NCBI GenBank assembly: GCA_019186845.1 | Contig: JABARW010000053.1 | Location: 1 to 33,017, forward strand | Source: Planctomycetota bacterium | GTDB lineage: Bacteria > Planctomycetota > UBA8742 > UBA2392 | DNA length: 33,017 bases | Reading direction: 5' to 3' | Shown here: positions 17,286-25,056 of the stretch, one piece after another | Layout of the letters: each line of letters starts with the position of its first letter | Numbering within the stretch: position 1 is the first letter of the stretch | Made by a program: the position numbers and the translations under genes | The notes under the pieces: generated by a model | The model's database searches: none | The model's input: the letters and a program-made list of their open reading frames with translations, nothing else | What the model was told of the DNA's origin: nothing

Positions 17286-19052
17286 ATGAACGTACTCGGA
17301 ATCCATGACGGACGCGACCCCTGTGTAGCTTTGCTCCGCGACGGCGTGCTCACACGCATTGGGTTTGAAGCCGACTATTCGGACGAACCCTTTGAGGTCA
17401 GCGGCTTTCCTGCGCGCGCCCTTGATCAGATTCTCGCCATCGAACGCCTGAGACCCGACAGCATTGACGTCGTTGCCTACGCGGGCCTCACACTGCCGGT
17501 ACCCCGCTCTCGCCGTGAACTGTTGCAGCAGTTTGCGGAGTCGGGCACTTTCCGCGGAGCGACCCGCCGCCTTTGGCGTGTTGCGGTCGCTTTTGGCGAG
17601 CCCGTGGTTTCACGCCGTGAGCGACTGGCCCCCCTGGAGAAGGCCGGACTGAGGGCAGATCGAAGCACATTCATTGACCATCACCTGGCACAGGCAGCGC
17701 TGGCAGCCGCCGGCGTGCGCTCACCTGACGGCCGCGTGCTCGTTCTGGTTTGTGAGGGCAGCGGCGACTCCATGTGCGCCAGCGTACACGTAAGCCGCGG
17801 CGGGCGCCTGGATCGTGTGGCGACCATTCCAGCCGACAGCAGCCTGGGCAACTTCGTGGAAACCGTCACCTACCTCCTGGGCATGGTGCCTGAACGCGAT
17901 GAGCCTCTGTTGATGGAGCTCGGCAGCATGGCACAGGGGCCGCAACTGGCCAAGGTGCTCAAGCGCCTGTCCATCTTGTTCGAGTTTGACCCCCTGCTCC
18001 CGTTGAACTGGCGCCGGACCGGCAACATGCCGGAAACGGGCAATTGTGTGGAGTTCCTGCGCAGCCACCTGCGCCGGCGGCGCTTTGACCACATTGCCGG
18101 AGCAACGCGCCTTTTCCCGCAGGACTTCCTGGCCCAGTGGATTGACCGTTGTGCACTGAAGACAGCCTGCGAAAATGTTGCCCTTACCGGCAGCGTGTTC
18201 GGCCTTCGCTCGCTGTATCCGGCGTTGGCACGCGGCGATCACGTGCGCACTCTCGGCATCAGCCCCATTCCCACGGACGCCGGCAATGCGGCCGGAGCGG
18301 CAATCATGGCTGTAGCCGAAAAGTTCGGCGTTGAACATGTTTTGCCTTTGGGGCAGCCCTGGCTTGGCGCTGACGCCAGCGAATCCGAGTGTGCAGACTT
18401 TGCCCGCGCCGAGCAGCAGGCGGGAGACGTCTGGGTGGATCGACCGGACGACGTAGAGGCTCGCACTGCCGAGCTGGTCGCGGGGGGCGCGCTGCTGGGC
18501 CGTATCCGCGGGCGTGTTGATCTGTCCCGCTCGGGCTTTGGCAACCGATCGCTGCTGGGGCGAGGCGACTTGCCCGAAGTGCGTCGCGCTGCGGCCCAGC
18601 TCCTGCGCCCGGATGTCTTCTGGCTCGAGGTGCCCGCCGCCGTTCTGGACAGCGAACTCGACAGTCTGTTTGAAGATGCCGAAAAGGTCCCGCGGAGCAT
18701 GCAGGGCGAGTATTGGCTTACTCCGCGACGCAACATGGGCTGGCCCATGACCATGAGCAGTTCCGGGGCCGTGCCAGTCCAGGTAACGGTTCAGGCAGCT
18801 GACCCCGCGACGGCAGCCGTGATCAAGGCCTTCCGCAAAACTATGGGCCGCACCCCTTTGCTTTGCGCACCCTGGCTGACACGCCGTGGCGTGCTCGTTC
18901 GCGGACTTGCTGACGCCAAGGAGAGCTGGCGCGACCAGGGCCTCGACGGCGTTGTAGCCGGGCCTTTCGTGATAATGCGCAAGAGTGGCGTCGAAGGCGG
19001 CCGCCCCAAGGCCGCAGAACTGGCAAGGCGTCCTTTCTTCGGAGGGCTGTAG
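17286..19052 (+). CDS. NodU/CmcH-like carbamoyltransferase, divergent
   Basis: 588 residues from ATG 17286 (the frame stays open upstream to 17214, but MNVLGIHDG is the family's normal start). N-terminal Kae1-like half: GIHDGRDPCVALLRDGVL, DHHLAQAALAAAG (131-143) and VCEGSGDS (156-163), with TDAGNAAGAA (330-339) closing that domain. The C-terminal carbamoyl-phosphate-processing half includes FGNRSLLGRGDLPEVR and PRRNMGWPM. The family moves a carbamoyl group from carbamoyl phosphate, via carbamoyl-adenylate, to hydroxyls of antibiotics or Nod factors. Two of the expected metal ligands differ (see findings), and the usual EEERFTRxKH stretch after the start is not conserved. No glycan or antibiotic cluster surrounds it, so the substrate is unknown and activity uncertain. 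Confidence 0.8.
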   Translation: MNVLGIHDGRDPCVALLRDGVLTRIGFEADYSDEPFEVSGFPARALDQILAIERLRPDSIDVVAYAGLTLPVPRSRRELLQQFAESGTFRGATRRLWRVAVAFGEPVVSRRERLAPLEKAGLRADRSTFIDHHLAQAALAAAGVRSPDGRVLVLVCEGSGDSMCASVHVSRGGRLDRVATIPADSSLGNFVETVTYLLGMVPERDEPLLMELGSMAQGPQLAKVLKRLSILFEFDPLLPLNWRRTGNMPETGNCVEFLRSHLRRRRFDHIAGATRLFPQDFLAQWIDRCALKTACENVALTGSVFGLRSLYPALARGDHVRTLGISPIPTDAGNAAGAAIMAVAEKFGVEHVLPLGQPWLGADASESECADFARAEQQAGDVWVDRPDDVEARTAELVAGGALLGRIRGRVDLSRSGFGNRSLLGRGDLPEVRRAAAQLLRPDVFWLEVPAAVLDSELDSLFEDAEKVPRSMQGEYWLTPRRNMGWPMTMSSSGAVPVQVTVQAADPATAAVIKAFRKTMGRTPLLCAPWLTRRGVLVRGLADAKESWRDQGLDGVVAGPFVIMRKSGVEGGRPKAAELARRPFFGGL

Positions 19053-19073
19053 GAGCTTGCACCGGGAAGCTGG

Positions 19074-20909
19074 CTATTCGCCTCGCTCGATCAGGCGGCG
19101 AGCAGCCGGCTTGAACAGCAGGTTGAACCGCTGCTTGGCCCTGAGAAAGGGTCGTGTGTCAAAGAAGGCCGGCATGGCATCCATGAGGGCCTGGGCCTTA
19201 TCATCGGTGTACGGAAAGAAGCCGACCCGTCCCAACTCGCCGAAGTCATTTTCCACGACCTGGCGCAGACGCAGCATGTGCTGCGGCCCACAGTGGCTCT
19301 GGTTGACAAGGGTGCCGGAGGGCCCGCCGCCAATCCAGGCCCCGGGGCCTACGGCCGGCTCGTTGAGGGTCAGCGTCGCCACATTCAACGCCAAGAGCTC
19401 ATCCCACTCGCCTTTGCGCGGTGTTCCCAGGACGTTGAGCGTCGCAGCCGGTGCCTCGCCCAGAAGTCTGCGGACCTCATAAACAACATCTTCGGTGCGA
19501 TAGAGCGTGCACACGGGCGCCAGCGCCTGCTCGCGCGCAAGACGCGTGTTGGCTCCCAAGCCTTCAACGATGGCTGGGCGCCAGAGAATCCACTTGCCAG
19601 GGTTCTCCCCGGCCGGATGCGTAACTCGCGCTCCCTGAGCCATGGCATCCGTGAGGAGCTCTTTGACGCGATGCTCGTCCAGCGCGTTGCGAATGTCGGC
19701 CAATTGCGCATGGTGGCTGTTCATGGTGCGAGTGGCCTCCATGAAGTGCATGCGGAACTCATCGTAAAGGTGGCCGTGAACGACGATTCGCTCAGCCGCG
19801 CCTCCGGTCATGCCACCGCCTGCAAACGCAGCCCAGACGGCAGCCTGCGCTGCGCGCGGAACGTCGGCGCCCTCGAGCACCAGCAGGATGTCCTTGCTGC
19901 TCACGCCCAAGCTGAAGTCAATGCCGCGCAGGGCACAGTACTGGGCCAGCTCGGCTCCCTGTTCCTGAAAGCCGCGGAAGAAGAACTTGTCGGGCCTGCG
20001 CTCGATGAGTGATTTCATGGCACGGGGGCCCCCGGTCATTACCCGCACCAAGCCCTTGGGAAACTTCGCCCGCTCAAGCATCTTCTCCATGAGATCAGCA
20101 ACACGCGGGCGCTCTTCGTCGCACACAACTACTGCGGCATTGCCGGTGGCCACTGCGTCGACTACCAGATTCATGCACTGGCCGAAAACCGGCCCAAAGG
20201 CGACCGCAGCCACAACCACGCCATAAGGTTGCGGCACCATGCGAAGGGAAACGTCCGGATAGACCGGGTTTGAAATCTCGACGTTCTTCTCGGCCAGCAA
20301 AGGAGGCACCGTCGTGGAAAGCGAGCGAAGCTGCTCCAGTACCGGCAAGTACTCTCCCGCCAGCATCTCTACCATGGGCCGCCCTGACAGGGTCGCCAAG
20401 GACGGTACGTAGTCGCCGCGCCGTTCGACCATCTCCTGGCGCAGGCGGTCTAGAAAGGGCAGGCGCTGCTCAAAGCGCAGGGCACGCCACCCCGGCTGGG
20501 CGCCGCGCGCAGCATCCATGGCGTCGCGCACCGCCACCATCAGAGTGTCATCGACGGGCAATTCGTACACGGTGCTGCCGGACGCCCTAGCAGGAGCGGG
20601 GGGTGCTATATAGGCCGTCGGAATATTCTCGGGCTGGCCTTGGGCAGTGTCGATGACGTCCACCGGCTCGTCACCACTGATGGCCCGGGCCGCGGCTGAC
20701 GCCCGCTCCCGCCACTCCTCCTTGAGCATGGGCACTTCACGGGTTGCAGCGTCGTCACCCTCCAGCGAATGGGCGCCTGTACCGCGAGGTGCGACCGATT
20801 GAACCCGCGCGCGCACCTCTGCCGCGTCCAATCCGTCGGATTGCGTGGGCGGAATCTCGCGGGTCGGGACTTTGTCACCCGCGTCTGGGCGTTGGGGGTT
20901 GTCAGGCAT
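19074..20909 (-). CDS. Aldehyde dehydrogenase-fold protein lacking catalytic residues (pseudoenzyme)
   Basis: 611 residues: a low-complexity, probably disordered N-terminus (1-115) followed by an ALDH-superfamily domain (about 116-590). Family landmarks are visible but altered. In the LELGGK segment the catalytic Glu position is Ser333 (FSLGV). In the FxNxGQxCxA segment the nucleophile Cys position is Gly369 (FAGGGMTGGAAER). The Asn of PWNFP is Gly239, and the cofactor Lys of GNxxxxKPSE is Val262. The C-terminal PGAWIGGGPSGTLVNQSH is kept. It is therefore unlikely to oxidise aldehydes; a binding, scaffold or regulatory role is inferred. It overlaps the ATPase gene by eight bases and is the last gene of the exporter operon. 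A highly divergent enzyme of another ALDH branch remains possible. Confidence 0.8.
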   Translation of the reverse strand: MPDNPQRPDAGDKVPTREIPPTQSDGLDAAEVRARVQSVAPRGTGAHSLEGDDAATREVPMLKEEWRERASAAARAISGDEPVDVIDTAQGQPENIPTAYIAPPAPARASGSTVYELPVDDTLMVAVRDAMDAARGAQPGWRALRFEQRLPFLDRLRQEMVERRGDYVPSLATLSGRPMVEMLAGEYLPVLEQLRSLSTTVPPLLAEKNVEISNPVYPDVSLRMVPQPYGVVVAAVAFGPVFGQCMNLVVDAVATGNAAVVVCDEERPRVADLMEKMLERAKFPKGLVRVMTGGPRAMKSLIERRPDKFFFRGFQEQGAELAQYCALRGIDFSLGVSSKDILLVLEGADVPRAAQAAVWAAFAGGGMTGGAAERIVVHGHLYDEFRMHFMEATRTMNSHHAQLADIRNALDEHRVKELLTDAMAQGARVTHPAGENPGKWILWRPAIVEGLGANTRLAREQALAPVCTLYRTEDVVYEVRRLLGEAPAATLNVLGTPRKGEWDELLALNVATLTLNEPAVGPGAWIGGGPSGTLVNQSHCGPQHMLRLRQVVENDFGELGRVGFFPYTDDKAQALMDAMPAFFDTRPFLRAKQRFNLLFKPAARRLIERGE

Positions 20910-21681
20910 GCGGCTTCAACGCGCTCCTTCGCTCGGCTTCCTCACGCTCTACTCGCGCCAGCACGTCTTGCGTCGGACCATCATCGACAATCCGGCCGTC
21001 CACGATACGAATAATCCGGTCGGTGCGGGCCGCCTGGTCAAGATCGTGGGTGACCACAACGATAGTCTGATGCTGCTCGCGCGCCAGTGTTTCAAAGATG
21101 GCAAAGACATTATCGCTGTTGACGGTGTCAAGATTGCCCGTGGGCTCGTCTCCCAGAACAATCAAAGGTTGATTGGCAAGCGATCGCGCAACGGCCACGC
21201 GCTGCTGCTCGCCGCCCGAAAGGCGGCCCGGGGTGCGATGGCTCTTGGTACCGATACCAAGCTGATCCAGCAGGGCTTGAGCGCGCTCGCGCGCTTCCGC
21301 CGCCGGCACGCCCAGTTTGAACATCGGCATCATCACGTTCTCCAGGGCCGTAAACTCCGGCAACAGATAGTGAAACTGGAAAATGAAGCCCAGTTTCTCA
21401 TTGCGCAGCCGCGCCAGCCCGTCGTCGTCCAGCGTCGAAACGTCGGAGCCGTCGATAATCACCTGGCCGCTGGTGGGCTTGTCCAATGCTCCCAGCAGGT
21501 ACATCAAGGTCGATTTACCGCTGCCCGAGGGACCCACAATCGCGCAGAATTCGCCCTGCGTCACCGTAAGATTCAAGCCGTGCAGAACCTCGGTCGCGGT
21601 TTCACCCTCGCCGAGGACCCGCACTAGATTGACCAACTGCAGCACGGGCTTGCCGCGCTCCCGTATGGCGTCCAGGCTCAT
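20902..21681 (-). CDS. LolD/MacB-type ABC transporter ATP-binding protein
   Basis: 259 residues from ATG 21681. Walker A GPSGSGKST (50-58), Q-loop Gln102, signature LSGGEQQ (154-160), Walker B LIVLGDEP with catalytic Glu179, D-loop region TGNLD, and switch His212 (VVVTHD) are all present, so it should hydrolyse ATP. The GLNLTVTQGEF start and EPTGNLD place it in the LolD/MacB/FtsE group that powers FtsX-like permeases. Its ATG overlaps the permease stop (ATGA), showing tight coupling; the frame extends upstream to 21759 inside the permease gene but that is not needed. It is co-transcribed with the HlyD adaptor and permease upstream and the ALDH-like gene downstream. LolD proper releases lipoproteins; a MacAB-like export role is equally possible. 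Confidence 0.94.
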   Translation of the reverse strand: MSLDAIRERGKPVLQLVNLVRVLGEGETATEVLHGLNLTVTQGEFCAIVGPSGSGKSTLMYLLGALDKPTSGQVIIDGSDVSTLDDDGLARLRNEKLGFIFQFHYLLPEFTALENVMMPMFKLGVPAAEARERAQALLDQLGIGTKSHRTPGRLSGGEQQRVAVARSLANQPLIVLGDEPTGNLDTVNSDNVFAIFETLAREQHQTIVVVTHDLDQAARTDRIIRIVDGRIVDDGPTQDVLARVEREEAERRSALKPHA

Positions 21682-22937
21682 GCGTGCCCTCGGAGCGTGA
21701 CCACCGGGTCGAGGCGCCCGGCTCTCAAGGCAGGCAGCACCGATGCCAGCACCGTGCACACCAAGGCCGCCACTCCCGCGACGACGTAAAGCCTTGGCAC
21801 GTTGTTCATGACCAGGTGCTCGCTTTCGACCAGCCCGGTTTGCTTGATGGGAAGCGAACCCACGAACTCAGTCAGATAGTAGCCCAGCACGCAGCCCACC
21901 AGGACTCCCAAGACACCAATGGCCAGACCTTCCAGCAGAAAAACCAGCGTGATGTCAAAGGCTGTGAAACCCATGCTCTTGAGCATGGCGATCTCGGGCA
22001 GCTTCTCCATGACGAGCATGATCAGCACGTTCAGGATGCCGAAGGCGGCGACGATCATGATGCCGCCGGTCACCAGGTAGGTGATGATCTGCTGGATCAC
22101 GAAAATGCTCAGGAAGTTCTCGTTGGCCTCCTGCCAGCTTTCAGTGCGATAGCGAACGAGGTGTTCGATCTTTGACGCCGCAGCGCGCGCGCTGGAATAG
22201 TCATGCAATCGAACCACGATCTGGTTGACATCACGTCCCAGGCCCAGCAACTGCTGGGCGACCGACAGCAGCGTGTAGCCTCGGGCATAATCAATGGTCG
22301 TGATGCCCGTCCGGAACACGCCAATGACGCGAAGGGCGCGGCTGTCGCCGTTGCGCAGCTTGATGGAAACCGTATCACCCTTCTTGGCACCCAGTTTTTC
22401 GGCCACGCCGTACCCCAGCAGCAGCGCCCCCCCTGAAGCGTAGAGGTCGTAGATGCGGGCATCCTGGATGTACTTGTCGAGGGAACTTACGGCCTCCTGA
22501 TCCTCCGGAACGATGCCGACAAGGTTCATGCCGCGCTCGCGGGTGCCGAAATTCATGATGGCGGTGCCGGTCACGTTGGGGGCGCAGGCGGCAATCTCGG
22601 GCAGGGCGCGCAGCGCCTTCAGGATTTCGAGGGGCTTCTTGATGCGGCGCACGGTTTCGCGCGGCCTTGCACTGTCGACACGGGCCACCCCGCCCATCTG
22701 CCGACTCGTCCAGGCGGCGAACTCATCGGTCTGGCCGCGGTACTCGTCGTAAATCGTGACGTGGGGGCTGCTCTCGATGGTCTCGCGCACGAACTTCGTT
22801 TCAAACCCTGTCATGAGGGCAGACAGCATCACCATGAACGTGACGCCAATGGCTACGCCGGAAACGCTCACCCCTGTCCTGAACAGATTGTGGAACAGGT
22901 GGCGCCGCGCAATCAGGAGCAGAACCTTGAGACCCAT
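21678..22937 (-). CDS. FtsX-like ABC permease (MacB/LolC-E type)
   Basis: A 419-residue permease with the four-helix MacB/LolE layout: helix 1 at about 21-43, a periplasmic domain of about 240 residues (50-283), then helices at about 284-309, 329-354 and 383-403. The cytoplasmic coupling segment EKLPEIAMLKSMGF after helix 2 and the terminal PALRAGRLDPVVTLR are hallmarks of the FtsX family. It works as a dimer with the ATPase encoded next. Such transporters transmit ATP-driven motion to the periplasm (mechanotransmission) and export lipoproteins, peptides or small molecules with an adaptor. The start ATG lies 11 bases after the HlyD-type gene's stop codon. The substrate cannot be inferred. Confidence 0.92.
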   Translation of the reverse strand: MGLKVLLLIARRHLFHNLFRTGVSVSGVAIGVTFMVMLSALMTGFETKFVRETIESSPHVTIYDEYRGQTDEFAAWTSRQMGGVARVDSARPRETVRRIKKPLEILKALRALPEIAACAPNVTGTAIMNFGTRERGMNLVGIVPEDQEAVSSLDKYIQDARIYDLYASGGALLLGYGVAEKLGAKKGDTVSIKLRNGDSRALRVIGVFRTGITTIDYARGYTLLSVAQQLLGLGRDVNQIVVRLHDYSSARAAASKIEHLVRYRTESWQEANENFLSIFVIQQIITYLVTGGIMIVAAFGILNVLIMLVMEKLPEIAMLKSMGFTAFDITLVFLLEGLAIGVLGVLVGCVLGYYLTEFVGSLPIKQTGLVESEHLVMNNVPRLYVVAGVAALVCTVLASVLPALRAGRLDPVVTLRGHA

Positions 22938-22948
22938 GATTCTCCGAG

Positions 22949-24169
22949 CTATTGCCGGGGGATGACCCTGGCTCCGTCCGTGAGGTTGGCGACTTCACTG
23001 ACCACGACCACATCGCCCTCATTGAGACCGCTCTTGGCCTCGACCACGTTGAAGTTCTGCACGCCTGTTGTCACTTTGACTTCACGCACCGTCGCCCCAT
23101 CGACCACAAACACGCTGCCGTTCACCGTCAGGGCCGTGCGCGGCACCACCAACGTGCTCTCCACCCGCCTGGTCACGATTCCCAGCTCCGCCGTCATGCC
23201 TGAAAACGGTTCGATGTTGTCGTTGATACGGGTACGGCCGGCCAGCTTGAGATCGCCCGTGGGTGCAAACTCGGCGCCCACAAAACTGCATCGAACCACA
23301 TAGCTCTTGGTGGAGCGTACGGCGTCGGGCAGGATCTCATAGACCTGCCCCTTGACCAGCGTTTCATCGTTGCCTGCGAGGCGAATCAGCACCTCAGCGC
23401 CCACCTTCACGCCCGAGATGTCGTCTTCGTTCACTTCCCCTTCGATGATGAGCTGCCGGAGATCACCCACCTTCACCAACTCTCGATCCAGGCCGGCAAA
23501 CTCGCCCTCCTCGACGTGGACTGCGAGCACGACCCCGTCAATGGGGGAAAGAATCCGGTTGTCTCGCTCCTGGGCAGACACAACGTCCAGCTCCGCCTGA
23601 GCGACTGACAAGCTGCTGGCCAGGTCCGACAGGGTCTGCTCGGCATCTCGCTGCATGGTCACCAGCCGCTCCTCGGCGGCCACAGCCCTTGCCTCAGCCT
23701 CGTCAAAGTCGTCCCGCGAGACGCCTCCGGCCCCCAGTTGCTTCTTCAGGCGCTCGGCACGCTCCCGCGCCTGCTGGGCAGTGCGACTGAGTTCAGCAAT
23801 GCGCGCCTCCCAGCTCTTGCGATAGCTGCTGTCGGAGGCCAGCTTTTCGCGAAGCGCCTGAACCTGGGCCTGGGCTGCCTGCTGACGCGCCTGAAGCGCG
23901 CTGTCGCGCATGACAACAAGGAGGCTTCCGGCTTTGACCTCTGAGCCTTCGCTCACGAGAATCCGGTCCACGATGCCTGCGCGCGAGGGCTTGAGCGAGC
24001 GACGTTCCTTTGCCTCCACATAGCCCGTGGCGTAGACAGTTGCCACGGCGGGGCCGCGGGTGACCCTGGCCACATCAACGCGTGTGGCCTTGAACAGGTT
24101 GAACAGCAGCGCGCCGGCACCTGCCGTCACTATGATCAGCAACACCGCATAAACCAGTACACGCTTCAA
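22949..24169 (-). CDS. HlyD/MacA-type periplasmic adaptor subunit
   Basis: 406 residues from a TTG at 24169, preceded by GAGGGG six bases upstream. The frame stays open far upstream (to 25000), but that part is antisense to the methyltransferase gene. N-terminal membrane anchor (about 5-25), first half lipoyl domain (about 58-88, PSRAGIVDRILVSEGSEVKAG), a helical coiled-coil hairpin (about 90-200), second lipoyl half (204-238, ILSPIDGVVLAVHVEEGEF), then beta-barrel and membrane-proximal domains. Such adaptors join an inner-membrane ABC permease to the periplasm or an outer-membrane channel. No TolC-like gene is in the window, so any outer-membrane partner would be encoded elsewhere. First gene of the four-gene minus-strand operon. 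Confidence 0.92.
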   Translation of the reverse strand: MKRVLVYAVLLIIVTAGAGALLFNLFKATRVDVARVTRGPAVATVYATGYVEAKERRSLKPSRAGIVDRILVSEGSEVKAGSLLVVMRDSALQARQQAAQAQVQALREKLASDSSYRKSWEARIAELSRTAQQARERAERLKKQLGAGGVSRDDFDEAEARAVAAEERLVTMQRDAEQTLSDLASSLSVAQAELDVVSAQERDNRILSPIDGVVLAVHVEEGEFAGLDRELVKVGDLRQLIIEGEVNEDDISGVKVGAEVLIRLAGNDETLVKGQVYEILPDAVRSTKSYVVRCSFVGAEFAPTGDLKLAGRTRINDNIEPFSGMTAELGIVTRRVESTLVVPRTALTVNGSVFVVDGATVREVKVTTGVQNFNVVEAKSGLNEGDVVVVSEVANLTDGARVIPRQ

Positions 24170-24203
24170 TTGGCACCCCTCAAGCCCGCATCCATTGGCG
24201 CGG

Positions 24204-24209
24204 ATTATG
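24204..24209 (-). promoter_or_regulatory. Candidate -10 box for the adaptor-permease-ATPase operon
   Basis: Minus-strand CATAAT lies 34 bases upstream of the TTG start, in the only A/T-rich part of the 96-base divergent region. Predicted start near 24197, giving a leader with the GAGGGG Shine-Dalgarno. No convincing -35. Confidence 0.35.
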
Positions 24210-24253
24210 CGCTTTGGCGGCGCGGGCGAAAGCAGCAAGTGTCCCGTTCTGGC

Positions 24254-24259
24254 TATACT
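24254..24259 (+). promoter_or_regulatory. -10 box next to methyltransferase start (possible leaderless mRNA)
   Basis: TATACT sits six bases before ATG 24266, so transcription would start at or beside the A of the ATG. No Shine-Dalgarno and no clear -35. Confidence 0.45.
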
Positions 24260-24265
24260 GCCTCC

Positions 24266-24991
24266 ATGCGCAATGACCCAAGCGGAGGCTGGAACCAGTC
24301 GGCGGAGGCGTGGATCCGCTTCGTGGATGAAGGGGACGCCAACCGCACCCACCTGCTGGATCCGGTCATGCTCAAGCTCTGTGGTGACGTCCGCGGGCTC
24401 AAGACCCTGGACGTCGGCTGCGGTGAAGGCCGATTCTGCCGGATGTTGTCGGAACGCGGAGCGCTGGTCACGGGCCTGGAGCCCACGTCGCGCCTCCTGG
24501 ATGAAGCCCGAAAGCGTGACCCCCACGGTCGATATGAGAGCGGAGATGCGGCCAGACTTCCTTTTGCCGACTGCGTCTTCGACCTCGTTGTCAGCTACGT
24601 TGCGCTGGTGGACATTGCTGACTACCGCGGGGCCATTCGCGAGAAAGCCCGAGTGCTCAAGCCGGGCGGCCGGGTGATTCTGGCCAACCTCCAGCCATTT
24701 GCCACGACCTCGCCAAGCGGCTGGCACCGCGACCGCAAGGGCCAGAAGATGCACTTTCCCGTGGATCGGTACCCTGACGAGTACCCCAATATTGCTCGCT
24801 GGAAGGGAATCGAGATCCGACAGTATCACCGCCCCATGGCCCACATCATGCGGGCGTTCTTTGACGCGGGTTTCAATCTGCGCGAGTTCATGGAGCCCTT
24901 GCCGACTCCTCAAGCCGTCAAGGAACGTCCTCAGCTCGCTGACAACATGCGCGTTCCGATTTTTGTGGTCATGGACTGGCGCAAAACTTAG
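24266..24991 (+). CDS. Class I SAM-dependent methyltransferase
   Basis: 241 residues. The SAM-binding motif I LDVGCGEGRF lies at 48-57, followed by an acidic strand end (GLEPTSRLLDEA), the segment GDAARLPFADCVFDLVVSY (motifs II-III) and VLKPGGRVILANLQPF. This is the UbiE/BioC-like small-molecule methyltransferase pattern (Methyltransf_11). The C-terminus (MRAFFDAGFNLREFMEP to RVPIFVVMDWRK) is typical of uncharacterised members. The acceptor cannot be deduced. An upstream in-frame start at 24170 is open but lies beyond the putative -10 box, so ATG 24266 is chosen. It is divergent from the exporter operon and precedes the broken molybdoprotein gene on the same strand. Confidence 0.88.
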   Translation: MRNDPSGGWNQSAEAWIRFVDEGDANRTHLLDPVMLKLCGDVRGLKTLDVGCGEGRFCRMLSERGALVTGLEPTSRLLDEARKRDPHGRYESGDAARLPFADCVFDLVVSYVALVDIADYRGAIREKARVLKPGGRVILANLQPFATTSPSGWHRDRKGQKMHFPVDRYPDEYPNIARWKGIEIRQYHRPMAHIMRAFFDAGFNLREFMEPLPTPQAVKERPQLADNMRVPIFVVMDWRKT

Positions 24992-25039
24992 TGCCCGCAT
25001 AGCGAAGCCTGCTTCGATGGCTTCCGGCCGGTCTCGTCT

Positions 25040-25050
25040 GCCCCTACAAT
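25040..25050 (+). promoter_or_regulatory. GCCCCTACA element, copy 1, forming a TACAAT -10 box
   Basis: GCCCCTACA (25040-25048) runs into AT to form TACAAT (25045-25050), six bases before ATG 25057. No Shine-Dalgarno. First of four copies of the nine-base element. Confidence 0.5.
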
Positions 25051-25056
25051 GCCACC

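Noticed and set aside
20845..21627. 260-codon plus-strand open frame opposite the ABC ATPase
   Set aside because: All ABC motifs lie on the minus strand; the plus frame is a shadow.
24171..24185. Possible sigma54 -24/-12 promoter (TGGCAC with GC ten bases on) before the methyltransferase
   Set aside because: The -12 element reads AAGC where TTGC is needed, and a better TATACT box lies nearer the gene.
24170..25000. Upstream extension of the HlyD-type gene to 25000
   Set aside because: It is antisense to a methyltransferase with clear SAM motifs, and TTG 24169 has a good Shine-Dalgarno and exposes the membrane anchor.
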